A DNA stretch of 64,000 bases from Plantago major (lineage: Eukaryota > Streptophyta > Magnoliopsida > Lamiales > Plantaginaceae): positions 10,005,501 through 10,069,500 of the forward strand of contig CM048843.1 in assembly GCA_026545765.1 (NCBI GenBank), read 5' to 3'. Position 1 is the first letter of the stretch. Every line of letters starts with the position of its first letter. Made by a program: the position numbers and the translations under genes. Positions 11,401 to 21,728 of this stretch are shown one piece after another. The notes below the pieces were generated by a model. That model did not search any database and was not told where the DNA came from. It was given only the letters and a program-made list of their open reading frames with translations.

Positions 11401-12420
11401 AGACGGCGAATGCGATCCTCGTCAATCCCATTCAAGTCATCGGTATTCCAGCAAACACATCATTGCTTTCTGGAGACAAGCGTGAGCTTCATTTCTACCT
11501 CATGGCCATCACGGTCCCAATTTTGTTTTCCTATCCGGTTTCAAAGAATAACTCGATTTCCTCGAGAGTCTCGTGAGGCTCGATTCGCAATGTTCTAGGA
11601 ACTTCTCCTTTTGACTCCCCACCCGATCCGCTGTTCTCCTTTTAGCCGGAAGAACCACCGACGGACTGTGGGTCAAGGTGGTCACAAGACGTGGGCGTAC
11701 TTCTTGTGGACATTATGTAACATTCCTGTGTTTCATGGACGCTTTCCAACCTATTCCCCGACTCCAAAGGGAGTTGGAAACTTCATTCCGCTATGAGAGT
11801 GGAGGAATAGCTCGGAATTGATTAAGCCCCGGGCGCCCAAAGATGGCGTTGTAGTCGAAAGTACGATCCACCACTACAAATCGGACCAACTGAGTAACTC
11901 TTTCCGGGAAAGTACCAAGCGAAACATGCAACATAACACTTCCTGCGGTCTAACTGCTCCCCAAATCCCAAAGATAGAGGTGTGGACCTTTCATATCGAT
12001 TCTCCTAGGCCATCCGGTCCAAAGGTTGTTTTGGAAATGATATTCGAGGAACTCCAGTTCACCAAAATCTTGTTCACTCGATAAGTCATGATGGTCAAGG
12101 AAACCACTAATGAACATCCGGATCATCAATGTCCTCTCCTCCACCGTAGGGAAGAGGGATCTCACTATCATCGAAACATATAGTGTTTGTACCCTGAAAC
12201 ACTGGAGCAGCGTACGCTCTATCTTTGATCCGAAGATTTTGTGCTGTCCGCTCTCTTGCGTTCCTACTGTCACCTCCCGATGGCCCGCCCACAATGGTGT
12301 TGATTACTTTCGTAGGAGGGTTCTCCATATCCATACCGTCGCAGTTGTTCATACGGATGTCTATCCGCAAGGCGGACGGTGAGTCGCTGAGGTGGCAAAG
12401 ATAGCGGACGGGAGGTAGTC
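11400..12420 (-). pseudogene. Protease region and gag-protease linker of Tat copy 1
   Basis: The motif INTIVGGPSGGDS is readable on the minus strand at 12266-12304. It is characteristic of Tat elements just before the aspartic protease, and the equivalent INT...GGP.GGDSR is at about 33290-33320 in copy 2. The protease itself would lie to the left (about 11500-12200). The family is clear, the limits are not. Confidence 0.65.
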
Positions 12421-12599
12421 CGTAGCATTATCCTCCTTCTTCGCCTCCGCTCTATCGTTTCCAGAGGGATCATCCGTAGATGTGCTCATTGAGCTTGCCT
12501 TCTCGCATCAAGTGTTCAACCTCGCTTTTAGTCGGATAGCCATCGCCTCGACCACGGCACTTGTGGAACTTGCAATACCCTTTGCATCCTATTCTTCCT

Positions 12600-14050
12600 T
12601 GTTGTGAGAGGGCAGCTATTGAACGCCCAAATTTTTCTCGATGATAGTCGCCAAGATGTCGGATCTTGGTCTGCTGAGACGGTATAATCCATATCTCCTC
12701 GGACTTCTTTCCCGTGGAAGCTTCATCCCGTGGTCCTTCTTCGAGTCAAACTTCCCCGGCGTTGTTTTGTTTCACCGGATCCTTTCCTTTCGAACCACTT
12801 CATCGAACATTCTTCCGATACTCCTCTCCGTACATCACTTCTTCACGATGTCATCTAAATGCTTCTCACCTCACCTCGAATAGATAGTTTTCCATGGAGC
12901 TCGAGTTGAAAGTGTTAGCGTACAGGTGGCGGACCCGTTCCTTAATACTGTGCGGCTCAACTCAAAGAACTTTCGCGTGAAAGCGATCTAAGAAGGTCCT
13001 AAGATCCTCTTGCTCCCCAGATAACTTCCGCCAGTGCTCCACGGTTTGCTTTCTCCTCTTGCTTTTTCAAATCGCGCCAAGAACTTTGAAGAAAGGTCCA
13101 GATATGACTTTATCGACTTTGAGAGAAAGGTACCAATCCATAGCCGTTCAAGAGAGTAGATGAGAACGTGAGAGCTTTGTATTGTCGCCATTCCCTTGAA
13201 TCCATCTTGTCACAGACTTGTCAGATGTCCAACAGGACAAGCATCCCCATAATAGTACTCTAAGCTCAGGATTGCTTGATCCGAGTTTCTGTTTCTTTCC
13301 TTTTCTCTCATGATTTCATCACATAAGGGATTTGGTGCACTAGTGGTTACCTGCTCATGGTCTTTTACCAGGCGTCCGAGATTCTGAATCTGGCCTCCAA
13401 AGCCTTCTGTTGAGCATAGATTTCGTTGGCAGTCATGATTTCTCTCGCCTCGGATGCATGCCTACATCCGCAGGAGTTCTTCTATCCGGACCGCTGGAAT
13501 AGTTTCTTCCACCGATCTCGCTTCTAGGAGGTGCTTGTGGAGCTCTCGGTGTCTATTATCTCCTTCGATACTCTCTCCTTCCATTCGCTTCCTTCACCTC
13601 GGCGAGAGGCGACGCACGTCGAGAAGGTTCCGCAAATCCTCTCGAGGTGGATGGTTCTCACCTCTCGGATCGGACGCTCGTTTCTTCGATAAGGCAGCTA
13701 CCGAGGAGGAGTGACCATTGGCGGAGTGGCATGTCGAGGAGGAGCATTGATAGACCCCAAGTGCCTCAATGACTGTGGAGTAACCTATCGAATCGTGTCT
13801 CGCTTAGTCCGAGATCACTAGTGTGGACAAGTACCATCGGCATAGTGAATCGTTGCCGCAGGGCTCGAGCTTCAGTGAAGCTTCAGACGACCCCTTCTTC
13901 ATCCGAGGATCGGTGCAAGGCCCTCACTGGATATCTCCTCCTGCCATCGCGGCTCAAGGCCCCGTGGGCGTGGTGGAGTCTCACTCCGCAAAGACCACCG
14001 CCGTTGCGCTTGTCTTCTTCGCCATTAGTCAATTCTCAACACGAAAACTT
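12600..14050 (-). pseudogene. gag region of Tat copy 1
   Basis: Minus-strand gag (particle protein) remains between the primer-binding site and the protease. The piece around 13010-13170 reads W...LSKSIKSYLDLSSKFLARF, the gag helix region of Ty3/gypsy elements (W..LP.GSI.S...L...F...F). The right end (13700-14050) would hold the N terminus. Broken, with many breaks. Confidence 0.65.
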
Positions 14051-14061
14051 CTTGTAAAGTT

Positions 14062-14078
14062 TCCCACAGACGGCGCCA
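14062..14078 (-). other. Primer-binding site of Tat copy 1
   Basis: On the minus strand this reads TGGCGCCGTCTGTGGGA, identical to the site at 39494-39510 (plus). It begins TGG, complementary to a tRNA CCA end, and lies three bases from the LTR end (CCTCAACA on the minus strand). The GGCGCCGTCTGTGGGA form is common in plant Tat elements. Confidence 0.85.
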
Positions 14079-14081
14079 AAA

Positions 14082-14916
14082 TGTTGAGGGCTAAAACCTC
14101 TAACACTAACTAACTAAACTATTACAAATAACCTAGTCTATGACCCGCCTCCGACTTGAGGTCTGACGTAGCTCTGGACCAAGCTTGTGTACCTGAAAGG
14201 ACTAAGTGGGGGGGGGGGGGGTTAGAATGGGTTACCCGGATTGCCTAAGTCAATCCGATAAGAGACTTTACTCAAGAGAGAGTTGGAAGCTCTCAATGTA
14301 ATAGTTATGAGGGATTATGATAATACTTGGGGATTCTTCCTTTGATCTTGCTTACCTTAAGGTCATGGACCTTGTACTATATTTATAGTTATCACATGCT
14401 TATAAGTTAGCTCACAAGATGACGCCAAGTGTACATTTCAGATTTCGACACCAATGCTACCTTTGGCCCATGGCCCATTAGGGAACAGTAATCAAATACT
14501 AATCAATGGGCCTGGGAGGGTAGTTTGGACCTTTCTCCTACTTGAGTACTGCTCACTGTTGGTCCGTGTCAGTCCCTCTGGATGATCCGTCTGGTTGATG
14601 CGCCGGGTAACTCGATGTCCTGAGCCAAGAGTCTCACTAAGTATCTTAGTAGTTCATATACGCTTGGTCTTGATGGATGGTGGCGCCCGAGGTTCTCTCC
14701 CCGTCCGTTTGCATCTCTGCATCGACGAGCTGGATTAGAAGTCCTTTTCCCAGCTAGCTCGGACTAGCTATGAGGGTGTAGCGACTTTAGCGTACTGGTT
14801 GATTCACTTTGGCCGGGCCATGTGAGGTCGGACCAAGATCAATTAATTAAGTCGTGATGCGCTTTAGGACACGCCTACATGCCTTTTAACGGATTGGACA
14901 CATGTCCGTAATAACA
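14082..14916 (-). repeat. Tat LTR, 835 bp (5' LTR of copy 1)
   Basis: Starts TGTTGAGGG next to the primer-binding site and ends in AATAACA at 14916, keeping TG...CA ends. A minus-strand TATA box (TATAAATA) lies at 14380-14387. A 14-base G run at 14208-14221 interrupts the transcribed part. Similar blocks (GGTTAGAA.G...ACCCGG.TTGC) recur in the LTR at 16407, and the same 3' end plus primer site recurs at 39480-39510. Confidence 0.75.
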
Positions 14917-15340
14917 CCTTTTATGTAACATTGTGTTTTTATATGATCATGTCAGTATGGGTGCTCTCATCATTCATATTAATACTCAAGTGTAATTGTA
15001 TTTTAGTTATGAATAAAACTTTCAATTTCATCGTCGTATCAAATATATCAAATGTTTAACTTTCGCGTTTACCCTTTTAATCAAAACTTTGTTTAGAGTT
15101 TATGAAAAATGAGTAATTACAAAGTAATTGACGAAAGTAGAAATACTGAAATTAATAATTTGTAACAAAAGCAAAACATTTTCTTTAGAAAGTTAACATG
15201 TTATTAACTATTAAATTTCGCAGCATAACATATAATAAAATAGCTTAAGTATTTTATTTAGTATAATTTATCGAAAAATAAATGTACCTTCTCTTAGAAT
15301 TTTCTTCTGTTAAGAACTGATTTAGAGCAGCTCGTGCTGA
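14917..15340. other. AT-rich stretch without recognisable genes
   Basis: Strongly AT-rich sequence with no frame of note and no repeat structure that I can see. It lies between the Tat LTR end and a possible copia LTR. Confidence 0.6.
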
Positions 15341-15885
15341 TAACGTAATATAAAACAACAGAAGAAGGTAATAATATACAGAAAGATGGTTATGAGAAGT
15401 GTATTGTAGTGTATTTCATTCATCATACTGAAGGCTTTTTATAGGCAAATTCTCCCGACAATCATCTACTCCTTCCATCTCATTTTCAAAGTACATTTAA
15501 TATACTTACTATACATATACTGTAAAGAGGAAGAAAAATTTATTCTATCTTGACAAGTGATTTGATCTATCGACATTCACCATTGTCCATGTCTTTCACA
15601 ATACTTTATTATCCCAATCTTATTCAAGCTGGAAAATTACAAGTCCATGCGGTTCTACCGCATGCACCTAAGAATAAACCCTTATTCAGATCTTTTAACG
15701 GAAAATTTGACTTTGGCCTTACCTCTGCCACCCTCTCATCAGAAGAATGTCCCACAGAATTCGACTGTTTATTTCGATGGTTCATTTTCATCAGAAGAAA
15801 TGGGTTAACGCACCCATCGCCATGAGAGTGGGAGACTAACGTAATACTGCCTAACAAACCCTTTTTAACATATTTTCCAACAACT
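15341..15885 (-). repeat. Possible Ty1/copia LTR with adjacent primer-site-like motif
   Basis: At about 15326-15343 is GCTCGTGCTGATAACG, reverse complement of the TTATCAGCACGAGC motif found just after many plant copia 5' LTRs. To its right the minus strand has a TATA-like GCCTATAAAAAGCC (about 15433-15446), and about 0.5 kb further are AACA ends (near 15870-15885). This fits a minus-strand copia LTR without preserved internal coding sequence. No second LTR or target duplication was found. Confidence 0.35.
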
Positions 15886-15964
15886 TTTGTGGTCCAAAGC
15901 AATTTGGTTCGGTTTACCTTATGTCGATGATTGTCGAATACTTGCAACCTACTCCAAACCGAAC

Positions 15965-16095
15965 CATTTGGTCTAGGTAGTTTACAAAAACCATTTATTA
16001 TACAATTTGAACTGGAATCTACGACAAATTGTATAATTATATTCGTCTAGGTAGTTAAAAAACCATTTATTTATACAATTTTGAATCTACGACAA
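15965..16095. repeat. Local tandem duplication of ~60 bp
   Basis: Two neighbouring copies of TCTAGGTAGTT..AAAAACCATTTAT..TACAATTT..GAA..TCTACGACAA, with small differences. Nothing coding is nearby. It may be a scar of slippage or part of an unrecognised non-coding element. Confidence 0.6.
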
Positions 16096-16406
16096 GTTTG
16101 ACCCCTCCATTATTTCCGGTTGAATACATCTATTTAAAGTTAATATAATGAAGAATATTGTCAAATAAATTTCAAGTCGACTTCATTTGGTTTAAGAGAA
16201 AATTGAAAAAAAAAGGGAATAGAAGAGAATAGATATGGTCTATTCCGATCATAAAGTGAGTACAAGTCATGTATAGAGAATCTTTTAGAACATATTTAAA
16301 AGTGTATCCTGATTACATTATAACCCTTCTAATAACGATCCTAAACAAATACTAACTCTTGTACATTTATCTTGAACAGTATTATATTACAATGCGACAT
16401 CACTAT

Positions 16407-17450
16407 TGTTGAGGGGTATTTCCTTAATCCGCTTAAGTTGTGATCTCAAGTAAATAAGAGCGTCCTAATTCAATTACAAAGTTACTTGTTGCACATATAT
16501 TTTTAGGGGTGGTTAGAACGATAGACCCGGTTTGCTTAAGTGTCAACCCGGATGAAGACTTTACTTTAAGGAGGTTGATAACCTTCGTTGTATAATATTG
16601 AGGAATAAGTGTGCAATAATGACTTACTTGATTATTGAAATGTGAGCCTTTATATAATCTTGCACCCTTAGATCGTGTCAAGTGTACAGTGGAGATCGCG
16701 CCACAAAGCCAATAGGCCCATAGTGGATAAAATCCATTTTTGGTACTCCAGTGTGAGACATTTTCGATTTTGGTACTCTAGAGTGACTAAGGCCCAATTT
16801 AGGTACTATTTATCAATAACTATTTACGATTAAGATACTAATTGTAAATTAGATGGTGGGTGTGCAAATCAGTACCAAGTTACAATTAACCTAACCCCAA
16901 TTTCACATGAATTCGATCAACTGAGAGTCGATTGAAACAAAATTGATGAAAAAGCCTACAAAAAAGAATCTGTCGAGGAAGAATCTGACGGCCATGAGTG
17001 GGATGAAGTCCACGATATCTTACGAAACGATCAATTTTATATGTCTATCTTTTCGCTTGACATTCATTCGCACGTGAATGCAATAGTGCACCACATAAAT
17101 CCAATTGGTACCTAAATTGTACATGGTGATTGATAATTAGTACTGAATTGACGACCACTCTAGAGATCAAAATCGAAAATGTGTCACATCGAGTACCAAA
17201 ATGAATTTTACCCGCCCATAGTCTACTAAGGGCAATTGACCTTCGTGGGGACTTTCTAGGGGTTTGCCCGATTCTGGGTATGAGCTCCCTGTCCGACTCA
17301 TATGTCCGTGCCCCTTAATCTGGCTTTCTCTCATCAAAACTTGGTAAGACTTTTGTGAGGTTATGTGGTTCAGATCTGTAGCATCCGGTTTGTATCCCCG
17401 CCAGTCGTTCAGACGTCATGTTGTCACGCTAAAACCAAAATCTTTTAGCA
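16407..17450 (-). repeat. Tat LTR without visible internal region (solo-LTR-like), split by a MITE
   Basis: Begins TGTTGAGGGG like the 14082 LTR and shares the internal order GGTTAGAA, ACCCGGTTTGC, GACTTTACT, and a minus TATA (TTATATAA, 16650-16657). The block CAAGTGTACA follows, then a GGGC/CCCATAG block in which the MITE sits. No primer-binding site lies to the left (16390-16406), so this is either a 3' LTR or a solo LTR. The right end is uncertain: TTGTCA at 17426 and TTAGCA at 17450 are both possible. Confidence 0.6.
16725..17213. mobile_element. Mutator-like MITE, 489 bp, with 9 bp target duplication
   Basis: Non-coding DNA transposon with long terminal inverted repeats of about 58 bp. 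The left end starts GGATAAAATCCATTTTTGG and the right end, reverse complemented, starts GGGTAAAATTCATTTTGG. Both continue through GTACTC, then a shared ACATTTTCGATTTTG block and CTCTAGAGTG. Identical 9 bp flanks (GCCCATAGT, 16716-16724 and 17214-17222) are the usual Mutator target duplication length. There is no transposase inside. The insertion interrupts a Tat LTR, so it is younger than that LTR. Confidence 0.85.
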
Positions 17451-17454
17451 CTGG

Positions 17455-17488
17455 CCGTCTATCGTGAGATGGTCTCACGCCAAGACGG
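17455..17488. other. Perfect-stem hairpin
   Basis: CCGTCT and AGACGG form the outer stem, and GTGAGA and TCTCAC form the inner stem, separated by small internal loops, with TGG at the tip. It lies just beyond the right end of the Tat LTR. It may be the core of a palindromic MITE or part of an LTR element's untranslated region; no protein context. Confidence 0.6.
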
Positions 17489-18865
17489 TTTTCACCTTTA
17501 ATCCTCAAATCAATTACAATATCTCGAAAGTGGTACAACAGAGCATCTTAAATCCCATAACTAAAGTACAACAATTGCAAGTCATCAAACAATTACAACA
17601 GGTCCAATACTACAAGTCATCTATATAATACAATAATATCCAGCAATACAAAGCAACTACTAAACAATCTTCTCAAAATCCACCATCCGCTCACTGTCTC
17701 CAATTCAAGTACCTTCGTCTAGTCCGCATACTAAATATCCGAAAGGGAGTAAGGGTGAGCTCGTAATTTTACGGATCAAGTACATATGAAAAGTTTATAT
17801 ATATATACACTCCATTTTATATCAAACATACCGAAAATCATTTGCATGGAACACATGTCACAATAATCACAATTCACATTTTGCTCGAATCAGACACACA
17901 CTATGGCCACACAAACCGTGGTGGCACACAGGCCGGCTTTCACATAACATATCCCCTAACACAATAGGGGTTACACACATAACACTGTGAGAGTACTCAA
18001 AGCATGACAATCCTCGAAAGGGTCACACACTTCATAGGCATATCGATGAGTTTAAATGTACATAATCCATGCTTTATCAAATCAATTTCACAAATCGCAT
18101 ACACAGATAAAACATTTTGAGATACACATACTTGATCCTTTTTCGAATAGACTATTATATTAAGTCCTATTACTTGATATAATAATCATAAGTTATTTGT
18201 AAACTTTAAAACAATACATATATATACTATAACAATAAAATAAAGCAAAAGTGTCAAGAGTTCCCCTTACCTCCTATTCATTAATAATCAAGAAGTATCT
18301 AATCGAGCAGGCCCTCCATCCAACTTATGCCATACTGCGGTAACATGATAAGGAGTAATTCATCGCAGTCACCCCAGATCAATTAACATGCGCAACCAAC
18401 AACAATAATCAATAACTAGTCAGAATCTTCCTTCGTAGATCAAAAAGTTCAATAATTAATAAAATTACCAAATCTCACCTAGATCATTAATTAATGATCC
18501 AACCAAGCCTCCATATGTATGTTAGTCACCCATGGCCTATCAAACGACCAAGATGATAGCAGAAACCTTTTCTCATAATCTCTGATCGATGGAGAGGACT
18601 ACGCTAACCGATTTCATGACCTCCAGAATGACTGTATATATTACAATCCCAAAAGCCCTAACTTTTTAACAACGGTTTAGTACACTCCTTTGGGCTTTTG
18701 ACGGTATCCAAATTTAATCCAATAAAATTATCATAGTCATTCCCGATTTAATGCTCCATAAAAAATATTGACTTATAAAAATCTGCTTATCTCACGCTCA
18801 TCTAATTAATTTAATTCCATAAAATAAAATAGACGGTCCAAAAATTACAGGGATTTTACAGGCAA
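17489..18865. other. Unclassified non-coding repeat-like stretch
   Basis: CA/AT-rich sequence without useful reading frames. It includes a short TA run (about 17800-17810) and a segment rich in CACAC-type words (17890-18010, with GGCACACAGGCCGGC). The look is that of the untranslated part of an LTR element, but no LTR ends, primer site or coding motif was found. Confidence 0.4.
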
Positions 18866-19330
18866 TCTCTCTTTGTGAGGTGTCCGACTCTTAGGGTCGT
18901 CCGACCCTTGGGATTACCCGGTTACCAGGTTCATGTCGGATGTTGGACTTCCCTCGTTCTCTTTTGATAGAAGCAGGGCGGACGTGAAGGAGACTGGGGT
19001 CGGACCATGTCCAGAGCTATGTCCGAACCTGTGTCCGCTCACGTTCCCTAGCTAATTGTCCAGATAGTTTTTTCTTACATGTTTGAGGGGGCGGACCTCA
19101 GTAACCTGTGGGGTCGGATCCACTAGGTGTCCAGACCTCCTATGAACTGTGACGTTAAGACCTTGGTTCCTTTTGAAATATGTCTCTAGATCGTTTTTAA
19201 TGGATTTAATATGTTTTCGTATGAACATCTATTATTGTTGACATAAGAGGGGATAAGTTGTTAGATTGTTCGTTTAAAGACTATTTTATGGGTAGTTGAG
19301 GTGCGTTTGATAGGGCGGACCCAGAGTGAG
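18866..19330. repeat. Region dense in GTCCGAC / GGTCGGAC words
   Basis: About ten occurrences of the core GTCCGA / TCGGAC and one-base variants in ~460 bases, on both strands and at irregular spacing (for example 18886-18905, 19000-19045, 19085-19135). The surrounding sequence is otherwise AT-rich, so this GC-rich word stands out. It is not a regular tandem repeat. Confidence 0.5.
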
Positions 19331-19699
19331 TTGGTGAATGTGAATGGAGCATTAACTGTGTGGGTTGCATATATGTTTGAATGATGGTCGTGATTGCATA
19401 TATTCAACTTGAGTTCCTTCAAATAATTCAACGTTATTAGTAAGAAAACAACAACACTTTCAATGTAATATCACCAGACACTAGCTGGGAAATATATAAT
19501 TTACTAGTATAATATATTATTGACCATCATGCACCTAACTATTCTACATATGATGATGAGAGGATAATGAAAGTGATACCTCCATCGTTTCAGTTTGTCA
19601 ACATACTTAATATGCTCGGAGAAAATGATATTACTACCTCTTCATTTGTCCCGAAAAACTCCATACATTAAAATTCAAACATAGTTTTATGTAAAAATT
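19331..19699. other. AT-rich stretch without recognisable genes
   Basis: No reading frame, repeat or boundary signal that I can support. It joins the GTCCGAC-rich region to the Athila-like gag remnant. Confidence 0.5.
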
Positions 19700-20410
19700 T
19701 AAAATAATTATCAAAGATATAAAATGTGGGAAAATTGTACTTTTAGTGATAAACGATAATTTATGCAAGAAATGTTGTTTAATACCCTGCACTCCATGAA
19801 TCTAGTCCTAGTTTGACTTTTCCAACAACCAGATCCAACTTCATTATGAACTAATTTTAAACCAAAATGTAAAATGTTCAATTCAATGGAAGTATCTGAC
19901 ATAAACTTATTGAAAACCTCGTCCCATGTAGTCATCGTCACTAAGTAGTGATATAAGCCGATTCTTTGCCTTGTCCTTAGGGGCGCTTAGGAAAACCCTT
20001 CTTCTAAGTTGACATTCCGTGAGCCCGCTCAATGGTATACCTCAACTATTGCGTGAATTCCCTCATAAAGTGCATCGGGTCTTCGGTTGGGTTCACGTAG
20101 AAGTGTGGTAGTTGGTTCAAATGAGTTCCCTTCAGATCATATTCTTTCGCAATCCTCTCAAGATAGATGCTCGAGGTATGCGGTGTAAGTCTTGGCATAA
20201 CATAGTCGCACATGGGTCTGTCGTCTTCGTCCATTAGTTCCACCCTTGCGTAGTTATCCCTTCTTCGGTTCTCATCTAAACTCAATCTTTCCTTGGCTAT
20301 CCTTAGCCTTTCCTATTCCAAATTTCTTCTCTCTCACTGATCTCACGAATCTTCAAGTTCGGTTGTGACATTTCGGATGGATTGTCGTTCTTGCTTTCTC
20401 CACTCATGTT
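19700..20410 (-). pseudogene. Athila-like Ty3/gypsy gag fragment
   Basis: Minus-strand remains of a gag N-terminal half. It starts near 20408 (MSGESKNDNPSEM), followed by a charged helix (ERLSLDENRRRDNYARV). Next is TLxDYVxP-like DYVMPRLTPHTSSI, then the gag core LKGTHLNQLPHFYVNPTEDP, which matches the L...LP.F.G...EDP..HL.EF block of Athila-type gag. The pattern KDKAKNRL...TTWDEVFNKF at about 19880-19980 is the typical continuation (DKAK.WL.SLP.GSI.TWDE...KF). No pol or LTR is attached. A broken fossil fragment. Confidence 0.65.
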
Positions 20411-21728
20411 GTCGATGATTCCATGGCGGTGGTAAACATCTTCGCTTTCAAGATTATCTATGTTGTCTTTAAACCAGACTCATGGTGTTCCCATGCTTCT
20501 TCTAAATTTCATAAAGATTTACATACAAACCTTTGCAGATACGGATAGAAAATACTAGTAAGGAAAACAAACTAATACGTAAATTTAAAGTTACGTGTTT
20601 TTGGATTTTTTTTTTATAAGAAAACAAACTAATACGGAAAGAAAATATTTTGGATTTTCTCTGTGAAATCGATTTCAACAGATTATATATAATTTTTGGG
20701 TTTATGCTCTTTATACTAATTGAAAAGACAATGCGTTAATTTAAAGCGAATGAAAGATTTCAACTTATCTCGAATGATTGAAACTTGCTTGGCGGTGAAG
20801 TGTCCCTGGCCAGTAAATTTTGATGTGCACTTTCAGAGATTTTGATTTCATTAGAGAACTGAATCCCTAAATACAATCAAAGATTAAATTTATTTATGTG
20901 GATGTCTTCAAATTCACGATTTATAGCGAAAGCTAACTCGGGATGTCGTTCTCCACGTACACTTAGTAGAGGAACAAACAAATATCGTATTTTATCGCAT
21001 GCAAAAGTAAGGTAATGATTGTAGAACAGATGATTAGATCGCAGAGAACCCTAATTAATTTGATGTATTCGATGATGTGAAGGTGTAAAAGACCTCCGAC
21101 CTCCCTCTAGCTATGCTATTCTAACTTCCTAGTTAAAATCCTACGCGATTACCTCTAACGACAACAAGGTATAATACTATGGTCCAGAAGCGCAATAAGA
21201 GTATCCCTACCACTTCAATGAAACTCTTGTGTCTTTCAAATAACATCACACCAAGAAGGATGTATAAAGTTGTATAACCACGATTTACGCCAAATAACTA
21301 TTCCATTAATATAACAAGGTATATAAAGAAGCAGCATGCAGAGTTGACGGTTCGCCTCATTTTTTACAAGAGAAAGTTAGCTAAAATCATAGTATTCTTA
21401 CCGGATATAAACTCAAAATACAAGAAAGAAAGAAGAATAAGAAGCTTGGTCTCGATGTCTTCGCTTAGCTTTACCTGGTTTCCAATTCTACGGGTGCTAG
21501 CGGTCGGTCAGGTTAGCTGGGACTTCTCCCAAGGAGTCGGTTCCTCTTCGCAGAGAGTCGCTTAAGTGGAGCTATGGTAGAATTATATGAGACCCCAAGA
21601 GTCTTATTTACACTTGAAAATTCGGTACCGATCAGGATCATTAAGGAAGGTTAGAAAGGCTTAGATTTAGCCCGACAGCCGTGAAAAGCCTGTTTAGAAG
21701 ATTCGGCCATCAATCGCGTCGCATCAAT
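20411..21728. other. Non-coding stretch upstream of the Athila-like fragment
   Basis: Mostly AT-rich. A short duplicated block (AAAACAAACTAATACG, at about 20567 and 20622) flanks a T run. It could be the leader and part of an LTR of the Athila-like element, but no primer-binding site (TGGCGCC...) is present. A moderately GC-rich patch (21440-21560) shows nothing recognisable. Confidence 0.45.

Larger units (their letters stand above)
4078..14916 (-). mobile_element. Tat-type Ty3/gypsy element (copy 1)
   Basis: Fossil of a Ty3/gypsy element of the Tat/Ogre-Retand group on the minus strand. Reading right to left: 5' LTR (14082-14916), primer-binding site (14062-14078), gag (about 12600-14050), protease region (11400-12420), RT (10760-11400), RNase H (10120-10740), a second archaeal-type RNase H (about 9640-10120), and integrase (8250-9480). 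Beyond the integrase is an extra gene on the opposite strand (about 4100-6660), an arrangement known in the Tat group. No 3' LTR is visible: the left edge meets the end of the copy A LTR at 4077, so copy A probably inserted here and the rest lies outside the window. Broken, with many breaks. Confidence 0.8.

Noticed and set aside
16433-16681. An 82-residue minus frame
   Set aside because: It lies wholly in the transcribed part of the Tat LTR and is not conserved in the 14082 LTR.
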